A DNA stretch of 64,000 nt. It comes from Lepidostoma basale (lineage: Eukaryota; Arthropoda; Insecta; Trichoptera; Lepidostomatidae). The stretch is taken from the NCBI GenBank assembly GCA_022606425.2, contig JAHDVF020000010.1:3968001-4032000 (forward strand), in the 5' to 3' direction. The notes under the pieces were generated by a model, which saw nothing but the letters and a program-made list of their open reading frames with translations, searched no databases and was not told the DNA's origin. The translations under genes were made by a program, and so were the position numbers. Positions 11,116 through 22,215 of this stretch are shown piece by piece. Each line of letters opens with the position of its first letter. The first letter of the stretch is position 1.

Positions 11116-11211
11116 CCATATGCGATAATACATAAACCTTAAACCTTAAACCATGAACCATGAAACATAAAAGGAAGGTCTATGAAACACGTATCCAAGC
11201 CATACACAAAT

Positions 11212-11738
11212 TGAAATCAAATCAAACCAAATCAGTTTATTTCATCAATAGAGATTACAAAATTAATTTTAAGGCATCTATTGAGAACATGTAAAATAAT
11301 ATATTGTGTATGTGTACTACCAGAAACGAGATATGGTTACACATTAGAAAGATAAGATACTCTCCATAATTAAGAGTATTTGCCCTCTGAATGTACTTCC
11401 ACTAATATGAAAGACGTCGATCTCCGAGAAGACCGCGTTCGGTAGATTAATTGGTCTACCCACTGGTGACACCAGAGGCAGGTTGGTTCTGGCGGCCGGT
11501 AGATAAAACAATCAATGCTGTCGCTGTCGGAGATATCTATCAGGGACAAAAAGCCGAACACCCTCCAGCACGGCCGAGTCCTCGAAATATCCCCTGATTA
11601 ATCTAAAGAAATGGGTGCCCATCTCTTCGAAGGTGTAGAGAAATGATTCGAGCATTCCAAAAAGAAATGCCCTGGGATAGAGCCGTGGATAACTACCATA
11701 CTCCCTCATGTAGAGAGATACCTCAGATTTTTTTTTCT
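11212..11738 (-). mobile_element. CR1/Jockey-like LINE 3' end
   Basis: Two overlapping minus-strand frames together give YPRLYPRAFLFGMLESFL, then RLFVPDRYLRQRQHRLFYLP and RTNLPLVSPVGRPIN. This C-terminal RT pattern also occurs at 41913-42440 and 50935-51115. The tail on the element strand is TTTGATTTGATTTCAA-like. At least one frameshift. Confidence 0.75.
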
Positions 11739-11744
11739 GAACCA

Positions 11745-11910
11745 GAACATAGCGCCACCTACAGGGTCCAATTGTGAATCTAAATCCATCCAAGGACCCA
11801 CGCAAACACAGGCAAAAAAATTGCATCAACTTCATCAAAATCGGTCCAGCCGGTTAGGAGGAGTTTCACTACATACGGCCGTACAGAAGAATTATATATT
11901 TAAAGATTCA
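11745..11910 (-). mobile_element. Helitron-like dispersed repeat fragment
   Basis: Reverse complement of the 128-350 repeat (AAAATCGGTCCAGCCGGTTA, GGAGGAGTTTC). It abuts the CR1-like fragment directly. Confidence 0.4.
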
Positions 11911-12500
11911 TATATAAATTCGTTTATCATCTGATATGAATTGTGAATATGACACAAAGGGTTTTATTTTTATTGATAAATCTTTTATATTTTTAAACAT
12001 CAAAGGACTTACGCCTAAACGATGTTTTTTTTTAAGAATACAAAAAATACTCTATCTACACGTATTCACACAATTGCAGAAGTTACACACACGTTCGATT
12101 TATATAACATAAATAAATATTTAGCATTAAATCTCAAAATTCTCGAAAGATTTCCTCTCTTATAGGTACTTTTCATTCAATTAAGAAGGAAAACAGTTCT
12201 TTGAGAAAAATTAAATCCATACAAATGTTCATTTTTATTCAGTTAGAGAATTTTAATTGAAAGGTAAATATAGCTAATGAAAGGAATAACTTCCTACCAT
12301 TTATTTTCATAAAAGAATTTTCTTTTTAATTTCCGTCGGAAAATTAGGTACCTCCTAATCTAGTGCCTTAACCAAACCTTTTTACTGCCGTTTTGCAAAT
12401 CCCAAAAGCATATAAAAATAGCTGCTAATTAAAAATGTTAGCAAGACTGGTTTGCAATCAATATGTATTAAACTTAATCAAAAAATCTAATAGGACGTAC
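11911..12500. other. No gene seen; AT-rich
   Basis: No supported feature. Confidence 0.4.
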
Positions 12501-12504
12501 AGTA

Positions 12505-12645
12505 AATGATGGATGAAAGAGAAATAAATGCAGTAGAAATAAGATCTCTTAGACGAATGTGTAAAAACATGTGTATGATAGAGTGTTGAACGAAAATATA
12601 AGAAGTGAATGCAGTACGAATGTAGGTTTTATAAACAAAAAATAA
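12505..12645 (+). mobile_element. TTAG-LINE internal fragment
   Basis: Encodes the broken INAVEIRSLRRMC..MYDRVLNENIRSEC region of the RT C terminus. It has no 3' terminus; the next LINE fragment starts immediately after. Confidence 0.75.
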
Positions 12646-13162
12646 AGCTAAAATGGCAGTGCAAAATGGTGTTCTTGTACCAACCCTTATGTACAGAAGC
12701 GAAGAATGGAACTGGCAAAAGAAGGATGAAAGTAAAAATACAGTAGAAATTATATCTCTTAGACGAATGAGCGGAAAATTTGTATGTAATGGTGTCGAAT
12801 GAAAATAAAAGAAGTGAAAGGGGTGCGAATTATAGTGTTATGAACAAAGTAATGAAAAGATCATTAAGATGGTTTGGACACATGGAAAGAATTAATGACG
12901 ATTGAATGGTTAAAAAGTATATGTTAACGATGTAAATGGAACTAGAAATAGAGGACGACAGAGGAAAACGTGGCACGATCAAATAAATCAAATATTGAAT
13001 GTCGGCCACCTGAGGAGTCGGAGAAATTGACGCGCGTGCACGACACGATGTATAAATATTGAGAAAGCGAGAGAAATATATCAGGATAGAAAAGTGTGGC
13101 AGTCCATTCTTTCTGCCTACCCCTTTGGGGAGACGGCGTGATGGTTAGTTAGTTAGTTAGTT
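12646..13162 (+). mobile_element. TTAG-LINE 3' end
   Basis: Begins in KMAVQNGVLVPTLMYRSEEW, continues through RRMSGKFVC, RWFGHMERIND, RQRKTWHDQINQ and NVGHLRS, and ends with the conserved CCTACCCCTTTGGGGAGACG terminus plus (TTAG)4. Several stops and frameshifts. Confidence 0.85.
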
Positions 13163-13431
13163 GAAAGGGAAATTAACAAGGTTTAGACACATGGAAATAA
13201 TGAATGAAGAAAGAATGGTAAAAAGTACATATTCACGATGTAAATGGAACTAGAAGTAGAAGACGACGGAGGAAAACGTGGCACGATCAAATTAATAAAA
13301 TAATGACATTCGGCACGTGAGGAGTCGGAGAAATCGACGTGCGTGCTTGATACAATGTATGAATGTTGAAGAATCAATTTATTCTGCCTACCCCTTCGAG
13401 AAGACGGCGTGATGGTTAGTTAGTTAGTTTT
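13163..13431 (+). mobile_element. TTAG-LINE 3' end, shorter copy
   Basis: A second 3' end starts right after the previous TTAG tail (RFRHMEIMNEERMVK-like reading, then the same terminus) and ends in TTAGTTAGTTAGTTT. The copy has an internal deletion before the terminus, near 13371. Confidence 0.8.
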
Positions 13432-13606
13432 TTAAGTTAAAAAAAAATTAATCCATTGGATATTTTGGCAGTTGTCAAAAGTGTTTTTAACTGACTTTTT
13501 ATACGGTTTTCAACGTAAAATGTGTTGAAACGAACGTAAATTGAACGACAACATAAATAAAGTGATAGCTGAGAACAGCGTGAGATAAACACAATCTTCG
13601 TTTATA

Positions 13607-14225
13607 TAATATTTAAAGCATATAAGGAGATGTTTACCTGTTGGTGAAGCTAGGACCCTCGTAAATTCTTTTGTAGTGTCACGGTTAGATTATTGCAACG
13701 GAATGTACGCTGGATTGCCAAATAATCAATTAGGCAGAATACAAAGCGTATTCAATGCTGCTGCCCGATCGATTATGGGGCAACAAAAATACTGTCATAT
13801 AACGCCGCTCCTGAAGGACCTTCACTGGCTTAAAATCCGAGAGCGAGTAAAATATAAATTGTGTTTGCCAGTGTTTAAGGCTCGACACCAGAGAGCGCCA
13901 GAGTACTCGTATATATCGGACCTCTGCGTGACACCCATGCCAACGGAAAGGCAACGTTTACTCCGATCGGTAGAAACAAGTGCAAACAATATAGCAATTC
14001 CAGTCAGAGCCAATAAAGCATGTTTCTATGATCGTGCTTTCAGCGTTGCGGGTCCGTTGGCGTGGAATAGCCTCCATGTTAGTATTAAGTATGAGGATAG
14101 TGACGTTAAATTTAAGAAACTTCTGAAGACTGCACTGTTCGGTCAGTCATTTCCTAGTGCGCTCTTGGAGTAATTGATTATGCAAAAAGCGCACTTAAAA
14201 TACAAATCATCATAATAATAAATAA
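13607..14225 (+). pseudogene. CR1/L2-like reverse transcriptase C terminus
   Basis: The frame is open from about 13622 to the stop at 14171-14173. It gives RTLVNSFVVSRLDYCNGMYA, then NAAARSIMG, LHWLKIRERVKYKLCL, YISDLC, and DRAFSVAGPLAWNSLH. SRLDYCN, LHWL..R..YK and AFS.A.P..WNSL are hallmarks of the region after the RT catalytic core in CR1/L2 LINEs. The catalytic FADD region is absent. The 3' UTR ends in an ATAATAATAAATAAATAAAT tail. An in-frame stop at 13607 marks the truncation side. Confidence 0.85.
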
Positions 14226-14640
14226 ATAAATTAACTTATAGTGACGCTAGTCTTGATAGAATCTGATGCAGTATAGAGTGTCAGGACAACTATAGAGTGA
14301 CAGGATAACCATGAGGAAGTTGGTGGCGGTGGTCCGCCTCTATTAGTGTTCGAGCGAAGGTCGTGCCAGCCCGCCCTGGTCGCCGCAGGGGAAATATTCG
14401 CCCGGGGTTTATCGTCATTGCTTTCGGGGAAACTTTGTCCATTCGTTGCGGTCAAACTTTGTAAAAAGCCGTTTCGCTCCGCATGTTGTGAACAATAAAA
14501 CCTGCGTTGTTGCTAAATTTTCCGCGAGACATTCCTACACGCAGATGAGGTAAATAATTAGAGTATTTCGGCAAGTACAATACACGCATACGAGTGTATA
14601 TATAAAGATACGTCTGTTGATACGCACAACGAAAAAGTTT
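14226..14640. other. No gene seen; GC-rich island 14290-14460
   Basis: A GC-rich block (GGTGGCGGTGGTCCGCCTCT, GCCCGCCCTGGTCGCC) without a repeat match in the window. The 74-codon minus ORF is unconvincing. Candidate conserved non-coding element. Confidence 0.3.
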
Positions 14641-14644
14641 TTTA

Positions 14645-15575
14645 ATACATGGAAATTATTAATACAAATGAAAATATCTGTTTTTCAGAAGTTTTATTAT
14701 ATTTTATGGTAATGATATGTTTCGCTCTTCTAACGTATTACAAACTAACTAACTTGCGAAGGGGTAGGCAGAAATAATGAACTGTCATATTTTCCTTTTT
14801 TGACACATCTCTCTCGCTTCCTTAACATTCATACATAGTGTCATGCAAGCGCGTCGATTACTCTGACTCCTCAAGTGACCGACATTAAATATTTGATTTA
14901 TTTGATCGTGTCACGTTTTCCTTGTTCTTCCTCTGTTTCTAGTTCCATTTACACCGTTAACATATACGTTAACGTTTTTTTCCATTCTTTCTTCATTCAT
15001 TCTTTCCATGTGTCCAAACCATCAAAATGATACTTTCATTATTTTGTTCATAACACCATCATTCGCACCGCATTCACTTCTTATATTTTCATTCGACGCT
15101 CTATCACACATAGAGTATACACACATTCGTCTAAGAGATCTCATTTATTCTACTTTCATCCTTCTTTTGCCAGTTTCATGCTTCGCTTCCATATATATGG
15201 GTCGGTTCTTGTAAGAACAACATTGCGCACTGCCCTTTTAGCTTTTTTGAATAGGTTTTTGTTTGCGATGACAACTTTAAGTGCCACCTTTCACTTTGTT
15301 GCCTGCCCCAACCCTTTTTTCAATATCCCTCTCCACTCGCCCATCTTTTGTAAACATACTACCCAAATACACGAATTCATCAACTTGCTCTAAATTTTCA
15401 ATTTCAATTCACGCTAATGTTGCAAACTGTACTTTATTGTATTAATACGTAAGGTATTATTAAGTGTGATGACGCATAAAAAGGGCTTAACATGTCATTC
15501 TATAAATTATAATAAAACTTCTATAAAATATACGTTTTCATTCGTATTAATTATTTAATATGGAGTTTTATATGA
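14645..15575. mobile_element. FB3 inverted-repeat element split by a LINE
   Basis: The left arm (ATTAATACAAATGAAAATAT, CAGAAGTTTTATTATATTTT) is complementary to the right arm around 15500-15570 (ATAATAAAACTTCTATAAAA, CGTTTTCATTCGTATTAATT). The interior is mostly the TTAG-LINE at 14747-15433. A second member is at 43973-44490 and one arm is at 33400-33490. Confidence 0.65.
14747..15433 (-). mobile_element. TTAG-LINE 3' portion, about 690 bp
   Basis: One of the longer copies. From its tail (plus-strand ACTAACTAAC) it reads back through the 3' terminus, GRTRKTWHDQINQ, RRMC, the TYMEAKHETGKRRMK region, and further to the VGAGNKVKGGT and FVYLGS region. Many point mutations; the first bases of the conserved terminus are deleted near the tail. 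Confidence 0.85.
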
Positions 15576-15689
15576 ACACATGAAATATTTGTTAAAAACT
15601 TTAAGGAATTCGAGTGGTGAAGAGTAAGAAATAGAACGCTTATTTCTGATCCAGGGTCATTGTTTCTATCTCAGATAAGAAGATATTAA

Positions 15690-16016
15690 AGATTCAATAA
15701 AAAAATATGCATCTTCTGGTAAAGATGGTAGAACAATGGACGCTGCTGAAACCGATCGAAATTAAAAAAACAAGAGGAATAAAACGAAATGTAAATATTA
15801 TTTCCGATTTTTGATTATTTTTGCTACTTTCATTATTATTTTTTTTTGTTTTTTATAATATCTTGAATGCACATATTAAGATTTTAAAAGACAAAATGAT
15901 CAAAATGTGTTTTCAATACATTTTATTATTATTATTATATATTTATCTTCTGGTGATGACTGCAAGCTGGCGAAACTGGTCGACGTTAAACTCAAGTGGA
16001 AGCATACTAAATATAT
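15690..16016. mobile_element. FB2 fold-back relic
   Basis: 15690-15760 (CATCTTCTGGTAAAGATGG, CTGCTGAAACCGATCG) and 15945-16016 (ATCTTCTGGTGATGACTGC, AAGTGGAAGCATACTAAATA) are degenerate pieces of the palindrome found intact at 26492-26677. The interior is AT-rich. Confidence 0.45.
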
Positions 16017-16021
16017 AATCT

Positions 16022-16330
16022 TCTTCTTTCTGTGTCCTGTCAGGTCCCCCTAACGTTGACTATTACGCTTGTCATAATGATGACCTGGGGGAAAATATCC
16101 AGAGTGGTTTCCCCTCTCCTTCTCTGGAAGATTTTCTGTCGGGGTTACCTTCCCTTAGCTAGGTGTATCCAGTTTTATGACGCTGGAAGCTCGCCATTCG
16201 TCCTCTCTCTATCTGCTATGGCACTAAGTATAATAATATGTGCCACATTGCCCGGGGTTCGCGGGGTCTTTAAAAGACCTCTCGTGGACGCTAGAGAGTT
16301 GGACTTGATAGTAGTGTTGCTGTTGTAAAT
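16022..16330 (-). mobile_element. GHV-LINE terminus joined to an unidentified GC-rich segment
   Basis: 16022-16062 holds the GHV-LINE end (plus strand TTCTTCTTTC then GTCAGGTCCCCCTAACGTTG). 16070-16330 is GC-rich (GCCCGGGGTTCGCGGGGTC) with a 98-codon plus ORF lacking recognisable domains. It may be another repeat or low-copy DNA. Confidence 0.4.
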
Positions 16331-16869
16331 GCAACATGGCGCCTTACGACATTTTGTAGAGGTATGCTTTTGTTTGTAGAGGCATGCTAGAAAATTTGTA
16401 TTATTTAAAATTTTTTTCATTATTCAAAACGAACTTCTACCAAGAAATTTTAATTAAAAATATTAATTATTTGAATAAAACAAGAATATTGTTGCACAAA
16501 AATATGTATTAGGTATTAGATTGGGATCAAATAAAATGCATTTATTTAATGATAGAAACCAAAAACTTTTAACCGCATTATTTAATTAAATCATATGAAA
16601 TCCACGTAAATCTAAAACAGGAAACAAGCGTTCTCCTTTCTAGACATACATTAAATTTAAATAACCTCTCTTGTGTTAGATGGTTTCATGTCAAATACGA
16701 GAACAATTTCAAGAATCTTTGATCAAGCGCCAAACATTTTCACTTTGATTTGAACCCGTAATTTCGGTAACAAATTCTGAAATATTTTTACCAACAAGCG
16801 TTTAATTTATTTTGACATTCATTACAAAGGACAGATTTCTTAATTTAAAAATATAAAATATAAACATTC
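16331..16869. other. No gene seen; AT-rich
   Basis: The segment 16400-16460 (CGAACTTCTACCAAGAAATT) resembles the flank of other FB2 copies at 26710-26760 and 59190-59220. Confidence 0.4.
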
Positions 16870-17445
16870 TCCAGAAACCAACTAAGATGCGAAATCTCCG
16901 TACGCCAAAAAAAAATTGAACAGGTAGACCAATTCAGATATCTCGAAAGCGAAGTAACCAGCTCTAATGACCTACCCAGAGAAGTAAGGTCACAGGTAGA
17001 TAAGGCTGCAGCGTTTGCAGGCTGCCTGAAAGATGTCATATGGAGAAACAAATACACGAGGACGACAGCAAGGTACGCATTTATAAGGCCTGTGTGCGAC
17101 CAATGCCCCGGGCAGACACTGTCAAGACAAAGAGCATGCTCAGGACAACCGAGATGAAAACACTCCGCGCTATAGCTGGCAAAACCATACGTGATCGAGT
17201 TAGGAATACAGCAATACGAGAAATCTGCGAGGCCGAAGATGTGGTCAGATGGGGATGTCAAAGACGATGATACTGTCATAACATGTAGAAAGAATGAGCT
17301 CAAATAGGATACCATGGAACGCCAAACGTTATACGCCGACCAGGAAGACCCCCAAAACGGTGGAGAGAGAGCTGGAGTTCAGCGTCTCAAGAGGACTCGC
17401 CTGAAATAACAGACTTCTGAGTCTATCAGAAGTGAAGAAGGAGAT
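16870..17445 (+). mobile_element. (GAA)-tailed RTE-like LINE 3' end
   Basis: Reads VDQFRYLESEVTSSNDLPRE, then VRSQVDKAAAFAGCLKDVIW, RADTVKTKSMLRTTEMKTLR, REICEAEDVVRWG, and after frame loss RPGRPPKRWRESW. The catalytic FADD is missing. The end is GAAGTGAAGAAGGAGA, a worn GAA tail. Closest relative in the window is 60157-60725. Confidence 0.8.
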
Positions 17446-17880
17446 AATAGAATGCATACTAATATATTGTAGCTCCATTAGCAAGTACAATAAGACTTAA
17501 GTTTGCATAATTTCTCTGCCATTTTCATTCATTCAGCTTTGCGGTTATTCTTTCTAGCATTTTTAAATTCAATTAGTCAGAGAAAAGTTTCCCGGAGGGA
17601 CCTACCCACATTAATACGCGAGTAGTTTAAACAAGAAGCAATTAAAGTGCGGCGGACTGAGAAGAGATTGTTTGCCGCCAAAATTTAAATCGGCGCCATT
17701 TTTATGTCCGCCGTAAAATAACCAGTCCTTTTTGACATCGTCAAATCGCGAGTGAGGAAATAATTTGTAAGAAGGGAAGATACAAATGTCTGGGGTGATC
17801 TTAATTGTACGAAAGCCGATCAAATTAAGATTTATCTTAATAGATCGAATATTATTAATATTGGTAATAATGTGACTAAA
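17446..17880. other. No gene seen
   Basis: Low-copy sequence without recognisable features; 17580-17720 is somewhat GC-richer. Confidence 0.35.
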
Positions 17881-18620
17881 TTAACTAACTAACTAACCAT
17901 CGGGCCATCTCTCCGGAGGTCGGCGGAAATAATGGACCGCCACACTGTTTTGTCCTGACATACTTTTCTCGCTTCCTCTACATTCATGCATCGTGTCATG
18001 CACCAACGTCGATTTCTCCGATTTCTCACGTGGCCGACTAGTATTTGATATTTTTCTCGGCCGCGACCACGTTTTTCTCGGCCTTCCTCTATTTCTAGCT
18101 CAGATCACGTCGTTGACATATACCTTCTTCACCATTTTTGTCTTCATTCATTCTTTTCATGTATCTAAACCATCTTAACACCCATTTCATAATTGAGGAC
18201 CGTTTTCACAAAGTGAAATATCTACAAAATGTAAAATTTTCAGGAGAAGGTTTTTTCATGATAAAATTAATACGTTTTGTATGAAATCGCGATATTTGAA
18301 CCGCTACAACTTCGCACATATACCGTTTTGTTAAAATTTTATTTCTCCAATCGATAGAGCTCACATGAAAGAACCCATTTCCATAAAAAAACTTTTTTGT
18401 AGTAGTAATTTCATTTTGTGAAAACGGTCCTCAATTGTATTCATAACACTTTCATTCGCACCGAATTAAATTCATATATTTGCATTTGACACTATCATAT
18501 ACAGATTTACCACACACTCGTCTCAGAAAACTCATTTTGACTGCATTAATCTACTTCCATCCTTCTATTGTAAGCTCCATGCTTCACTTCCATACATAAG
18601 GCGGCTTTCATTGAAACCAA
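17881..18620 (-). mobile_element. TTAG-LINE 3' portion split by a MITE
   Basis: 17881-18194 is the terminus with its tail (plus-strand ACTAACTAACTAACC) up to the KMVKKVYVNDVI-like region. 18437-18620 continues the same element (TTCATAACACTTTCATTCGC onward) to the NAVEMRS and LTIEGWK region. The intervening 18195-18432 is a foreign inverted-repeat element. Confidence 0.85.
18195..18432. mobile_element. MITE with 4-bp AATT duplication
   Basis: 238 bp with terminal inverted repeats GAGGACCGTTTTCACAAAGT and its near-complement ending GTGAAAACGGTCCTC. It is flanked by AATT (18191-18194 and 18433-18436). Removing it together with one AATT restores an uninterrupted LINE alignment. No ORF. Superfamily not assigned; a 4-bp TSD limits the options. 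Confidence 0.85.
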
Positions 18621-18934
18621 AAATATGACAGAATGTGTTTTCAGTATCGCAGAATTGTTCCACAACATCTCATATACTCGTTATATAGCTAAATAGCTAA
18701 ATACATTTTAGGAGCTCTCACAAAAGGTTTTTAACTAGAGTTTATCAGTCGGTGAGCAAGAATAACGTAAAAGGCACAACACACAATATTTTTTAACGGT
18801 CATCGTGTGAACTATAACGCTCTCTAAAGAGAGTAAGGGAACTCCATTTTTTCTAATTTAATTTTTAATTCTTTGTGTATATAAAATATGTCATTAAAGG
18901 GATACATACACATTCATAAATCTTCTTCTCCTTC
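18621..18934. other. No gene seen
   Basis: AT-rich; no repeat match recognised. Confidence 0.35.
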
Positions 18935-19370
18935 TTTTTCCTTTTAATAGATCTGACGATCTGTGGCACAGAAATCATGCCTCCTGGGATGATGTGGACC
19001 AGCTGTACCTCCATATCTTAGGCGGTCTTCCAGGTGGGCGGCGTCCGGAGGGGATTTCGTAAGCGGTTGTACCGTATATGCGGATCTGTCACTCACTATT
19101 CTGGCTACATGGTTCCTTCATTGTCTTCATCTGGATCTATTCCAACGAACGTCTCCTATTTCGTAAGTTTTTCTTATGTCTGTGTTACGGACGCGATCTC
19201 CGAGAGTTTTTCCAGGAATGGATTTTAGGACCTTCATATCAGATTAGACCCTTAGACCCTTGGATCGTACAGTGTCGGCCCGCGTGTCTACAGCATACGT
19301 AATGATAGGTCGTACGCATGTCTTATAAATTCTGACCTTGTCTTCAGACATCCTGACACGGTATTTATAA
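18935..19370 (-). mobile_element. (GAA)-tailed RTE-like LINE 3' end, second subfamily
   Basis: The minus strand, with frameshifts, reads DKVRIYKTC, ADTVRSKG, SDMKVLKSIPGKTLGDRVRN, HVARIVSDR and a HHPRRHDFCATDRQIY tail. It matches the RTE copy at 36070-37045, including the GATCTGTGGCACAGAAATCA 3' region and (GAA)n. Confidence 0.75.
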
Positions 19371-19372
19371 AT

Positions 19373-19475
19373 TAAATCAATGTATTTTCTCAACTGACAT
19401 TATAAACAAAATTAAGGTTTAAGGCATGTATTGAGAACAGGGAAAATAAAGGAACCACCTATTATATAATGCCAA
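19373..19475 (-). mobile_element. CR1-like LINE 3' UTR fragment
   Basis: ATTATAAACAAAATTAAGGT and AAGGCATGTATTGAGAACA match the 3' UTR of the CR1-like copy at 11230-11300. It carries no coding sequence. Confidence 0.6.
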
Positions 19476-19984
19476 GTGATGCATCGATATTAACACAATA
19501 GGTATCGATTCGTAATATGGCAGAACGGTAGGTACCCACGTAGGTAATAAAAAAAGCCAGCTTCACACTTCCATCACTGTATGAGGAGTCTTCTGATAGT
19601 AGTGCCGAGGCGCGAGCTTAAGGCCTTTACAAAATCACACAATGGAGTTCTAAAGATGAAGTAATAAATCCTACTTCGCAATCTTAAACATTACTCGAAC
19701 AATAGTGGTGGCTATACTCATATTGGATTTACTATAAATCCAGGCCGACAAAAGAATGGGCGGCTCGTTCACTCAACTCATCATCAACTCTCGTATAAAC
19801 AGGCGAACACACATACACACGTACATGCTTGTTTACGTGTGGGTAAATTAAGATCAGGGGTGGATTTAAAAAAGGCTTCATGGGCTAATGAACCCGAAAT
19901 GGCAACACAAAAATTCATTTGCAAAATCATCAAATCAAAATTTGGCTGATTTTTTAATTAAAGATTTCTTGAAGAATTGTATAA
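19476..19984. other. No gene seen
   Basis: Low-copy sequence; 19740-19850 is slightly GC-richer. No exon or repeat supported. Confidence 0.35.
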
Positions 19985-20560
19985 AATCATTAAGAATTAA
20001 TTATGTCTCAATAGTGACGAAGATGTAAATTATTTGGAAACACAATATGGTGGTCGAGGCGTTTACAGGACTTATGACCTGTCATTGGTTGGGTTAGGCG
20101 ATCGCTTTATGTAATACAACATTCCCCATTTAGCCCTTCTACGAACACCACGTCTGAGAATTATTTGAAAATTGTATATACTCGTATGCTACCATAATGA
20201 GAAACATTTTACATATTTTAAGTTTAATCAACACTAGCACCATCTTTTGAGACTAAAGGTAATCATTAAGCAGAAAATCTTTATTAATGTAATGTGAAAG
20301 GCTATCAACCCAATTATCACATATTACTAGATAACGCCTGGAGAAAACTCTCCAATTTTTATATGCTTTTTTATTTTGACCAGTTTTTATACAACATTTC
20401 GTTTTTTTGAATGTATACAAATACTTGTAAACAAATATTGGATTTTACCCATTGCGGGTGTATTAATCATATGATTAATGATTAATACACACGATTAATA
20501 CACCCGTTATGGGTAAAATCCAGTATTTGTCTACAAGTATTTATATACATTAAAAAAAAT
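19985..20560. mobile_element. R460 repeat with tail-to-tail inverted partner
   Basis: A complete R460 (TATGTCTCAATAGTGACGAA to GGATTTTACCCATTGCGGGT) is followed within about 40 bases by the start of an inverted copy (CACCCGTTATGGGTAAAATC, CAGTATTTGTCTACAAGTAT). The junction is a GATTAATACAC-rich palindrome. Confidence 0.7.
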
Positions 20561-21032
20561 ATATACAAAACTTCGTATTAAGTAATATTGATAAATGTTT
20601 CTTTTTTTAACTTTGTACACAAATGTGCTAGTACGTTTTTAATAGATATTAATCAATGCCATTTAATAATATAAAAAAATAGGTCAATTTTCTATTTGAA
20701 ACACATCAAAAGTAAAAATAAACGATTATTTCAGCAAAATGTTGGCGCGTTTCTATTTTCGCGAGATTCACAAAGTTTCTGATTGATTTGAAAAAGTTCT
20801 CTCCCTCCCGATAAGGCGATATGAAAAATCCGAGTCTTCCGTTACATCACTTTTGTAACAATATCGAAATATTATTCACTTACAAACTCAATAAGAAATT
20901 CCCCTAACGATGAGTTTCTTAATAAATAACATTCATCTTAACAATTTTTTTTTAATTAAAAAGAAACACTGAATAAAATATGACGTTTCGATTTTACACG
21001 TAAAATTTGCAAACCGTATAATTTTGACTTAT
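20561..21032. other. No gene seen; AT-rich
   Basis: No supported feature. Confidence 0.4.
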
Positions 21033-21190
21033 CCATCATGCCGTTTCCCCGGAGAGATAAGCAGAGAGGATGGACCGCCACACTGTTCTATCCTGACATA
21101 ACTCTCGCGTCTCTTCGACATTCACACATTGTGACATGCACGCTCGTCGTTTGTTCCTACTTCGAATATGACCGCCTTTCAGTAGATCAC
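21033..21190 (-). mobile_element. TTAG-LINE 3' end, short
   Basis: The conserved terminus (plus-strand CATCATGCCGTTTCCCCGGA) and the minus reading RNKRRACMSQCVNVEETREL. 5'-truncated near 21190; no clear tail. Confidence 0.75.
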
Positions 21191-21254
21191 TCTCAACTTT
21201 TAACACAATACTTTCAAATATATATACTTTCGAAAAATTAAAAAAAAAAGATTT

Positions 21255-21640
21255 TTTGAAAATTATGAACCAGAATGATCCGTTTGAAATGTGGATCCTC
21301 CGTAGAATGCTGAGAATATCTTGGACCAATATGATAACAAATACTGATGTATTACGGTAAAGCCAATGCAAATATATAACTGTTCACTGTTAAGCTCCGT
21401 AAAATATCATCTTTTGGCCATGTAATGAGAGGCAACAAATACATCGTCCTGCTCGTCATGAAGGGGGAAGATCGAGGGGCACAGAGAAGTCAGAAGAAGA
21501 CAGCTCTCCTGGCTTCGAAACATCAGAGAATGGACCGACGTCAGAACTTTGGGGGAGCTGTTTCACGCCGCCCAGGACAGGGTCGTCAACGTCGGGGGGA
21601 CCCGGCGGGACAAGCGAAGAAGAAGAATATACTAGATATC
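21255..21640 (+). mobile_element. GHV-LINE (RTE-like) C-terminal pseudogene
   Basis: PFEMWILRRMLRISWTNMIT then NTDVLR, followed by frameshifts and HLLAM..RGNKY.VLLVM.G. The end reads CAGGACAGGGTCGTCAACGT then a GAAGAAGAAGAA tail. FEMW.LRRML.I.WT is diagnostic of this RTE-type C-terminal region. Confidence 0.75.
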
Positions 21641-21898
21641 CATTTAAATAAATATTAAGTACTGTTCTTTAATAATAAATTACTTCAATATTTCAAACGA
21701 ATATTAATAATTCCCCTTGACATATTACAGTGAAATTGCGAGCAAGATATTAGATTTTTTACATTTCTTTTCGTCTCTTTGAAATTACAAGTACCATTGA
21801 TTTCGGAATGCTTTATATATTTCAGGTTATTCGGAATAAAATATGATTTCTGACAAAACCGTTTACAAATTGATAATTTGATATCGCATTGTTTTCAT

Positions 21899-22202
21899 AA
21901 ACGGTGGATACGTGGAACATGAATTAAATAGACAATATGTCCACCATCTAAAAATAACATTTTGTGTAAAATAATTTTATTTTGTTATTTTATTTTATAT
22001 TTTTTGTTTTAGATTTATTTTGAGGATGTTGGACCATCGAAGTGTGCGCGAGAGACGCCCATTGATGGCGACGAGTTTCGCAATCCATCACACCCCGTCT
22101 CCCGCTGGGCGAAAAGAGAAGGATGGAGTGAAGTGTGAGAGTCCATTATTTCTGCCTACCGTTTCGGGGAGACGGCGGGATGGCTAGTTAGTTAGTTTGT
22201 TA
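21899..22202 (+). mobile_element. TTAG-RIME copy 1 (short LINE-derived element) with TSD
   Basis: A 304-bp non-coding element flanked by the perfect 13-bp duplication GCATTGTTTTCAT (21886-21898 and 22203-22215). Its head (ACGGTGGATACGTGGAAC, TTTTAGATTTATTTTGAGGA, CCATCACACCCCGTCTCCCG) resembles the TTAG-LINE 5' end at 25911-26040. Its last 70 bases are the TTAG-LINE 3' terminus. 5'-truncated relative to copy 4. Confidence 0.9.
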
Positions 22203-22215
22203 GCATTGTTTTCAT

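Noticed and set aside
13130..13162. Telomeric repeat (TTAGG)n
   Set aside because: The tails are TTAG, two to four units, always directly after the LINE terminus; they are LINE tails.
21036..21371. 111-codon minus ORF as one gene
   Set aside because: Composite of a TTAG-LINE end and antisense of an RTE-like fragment.
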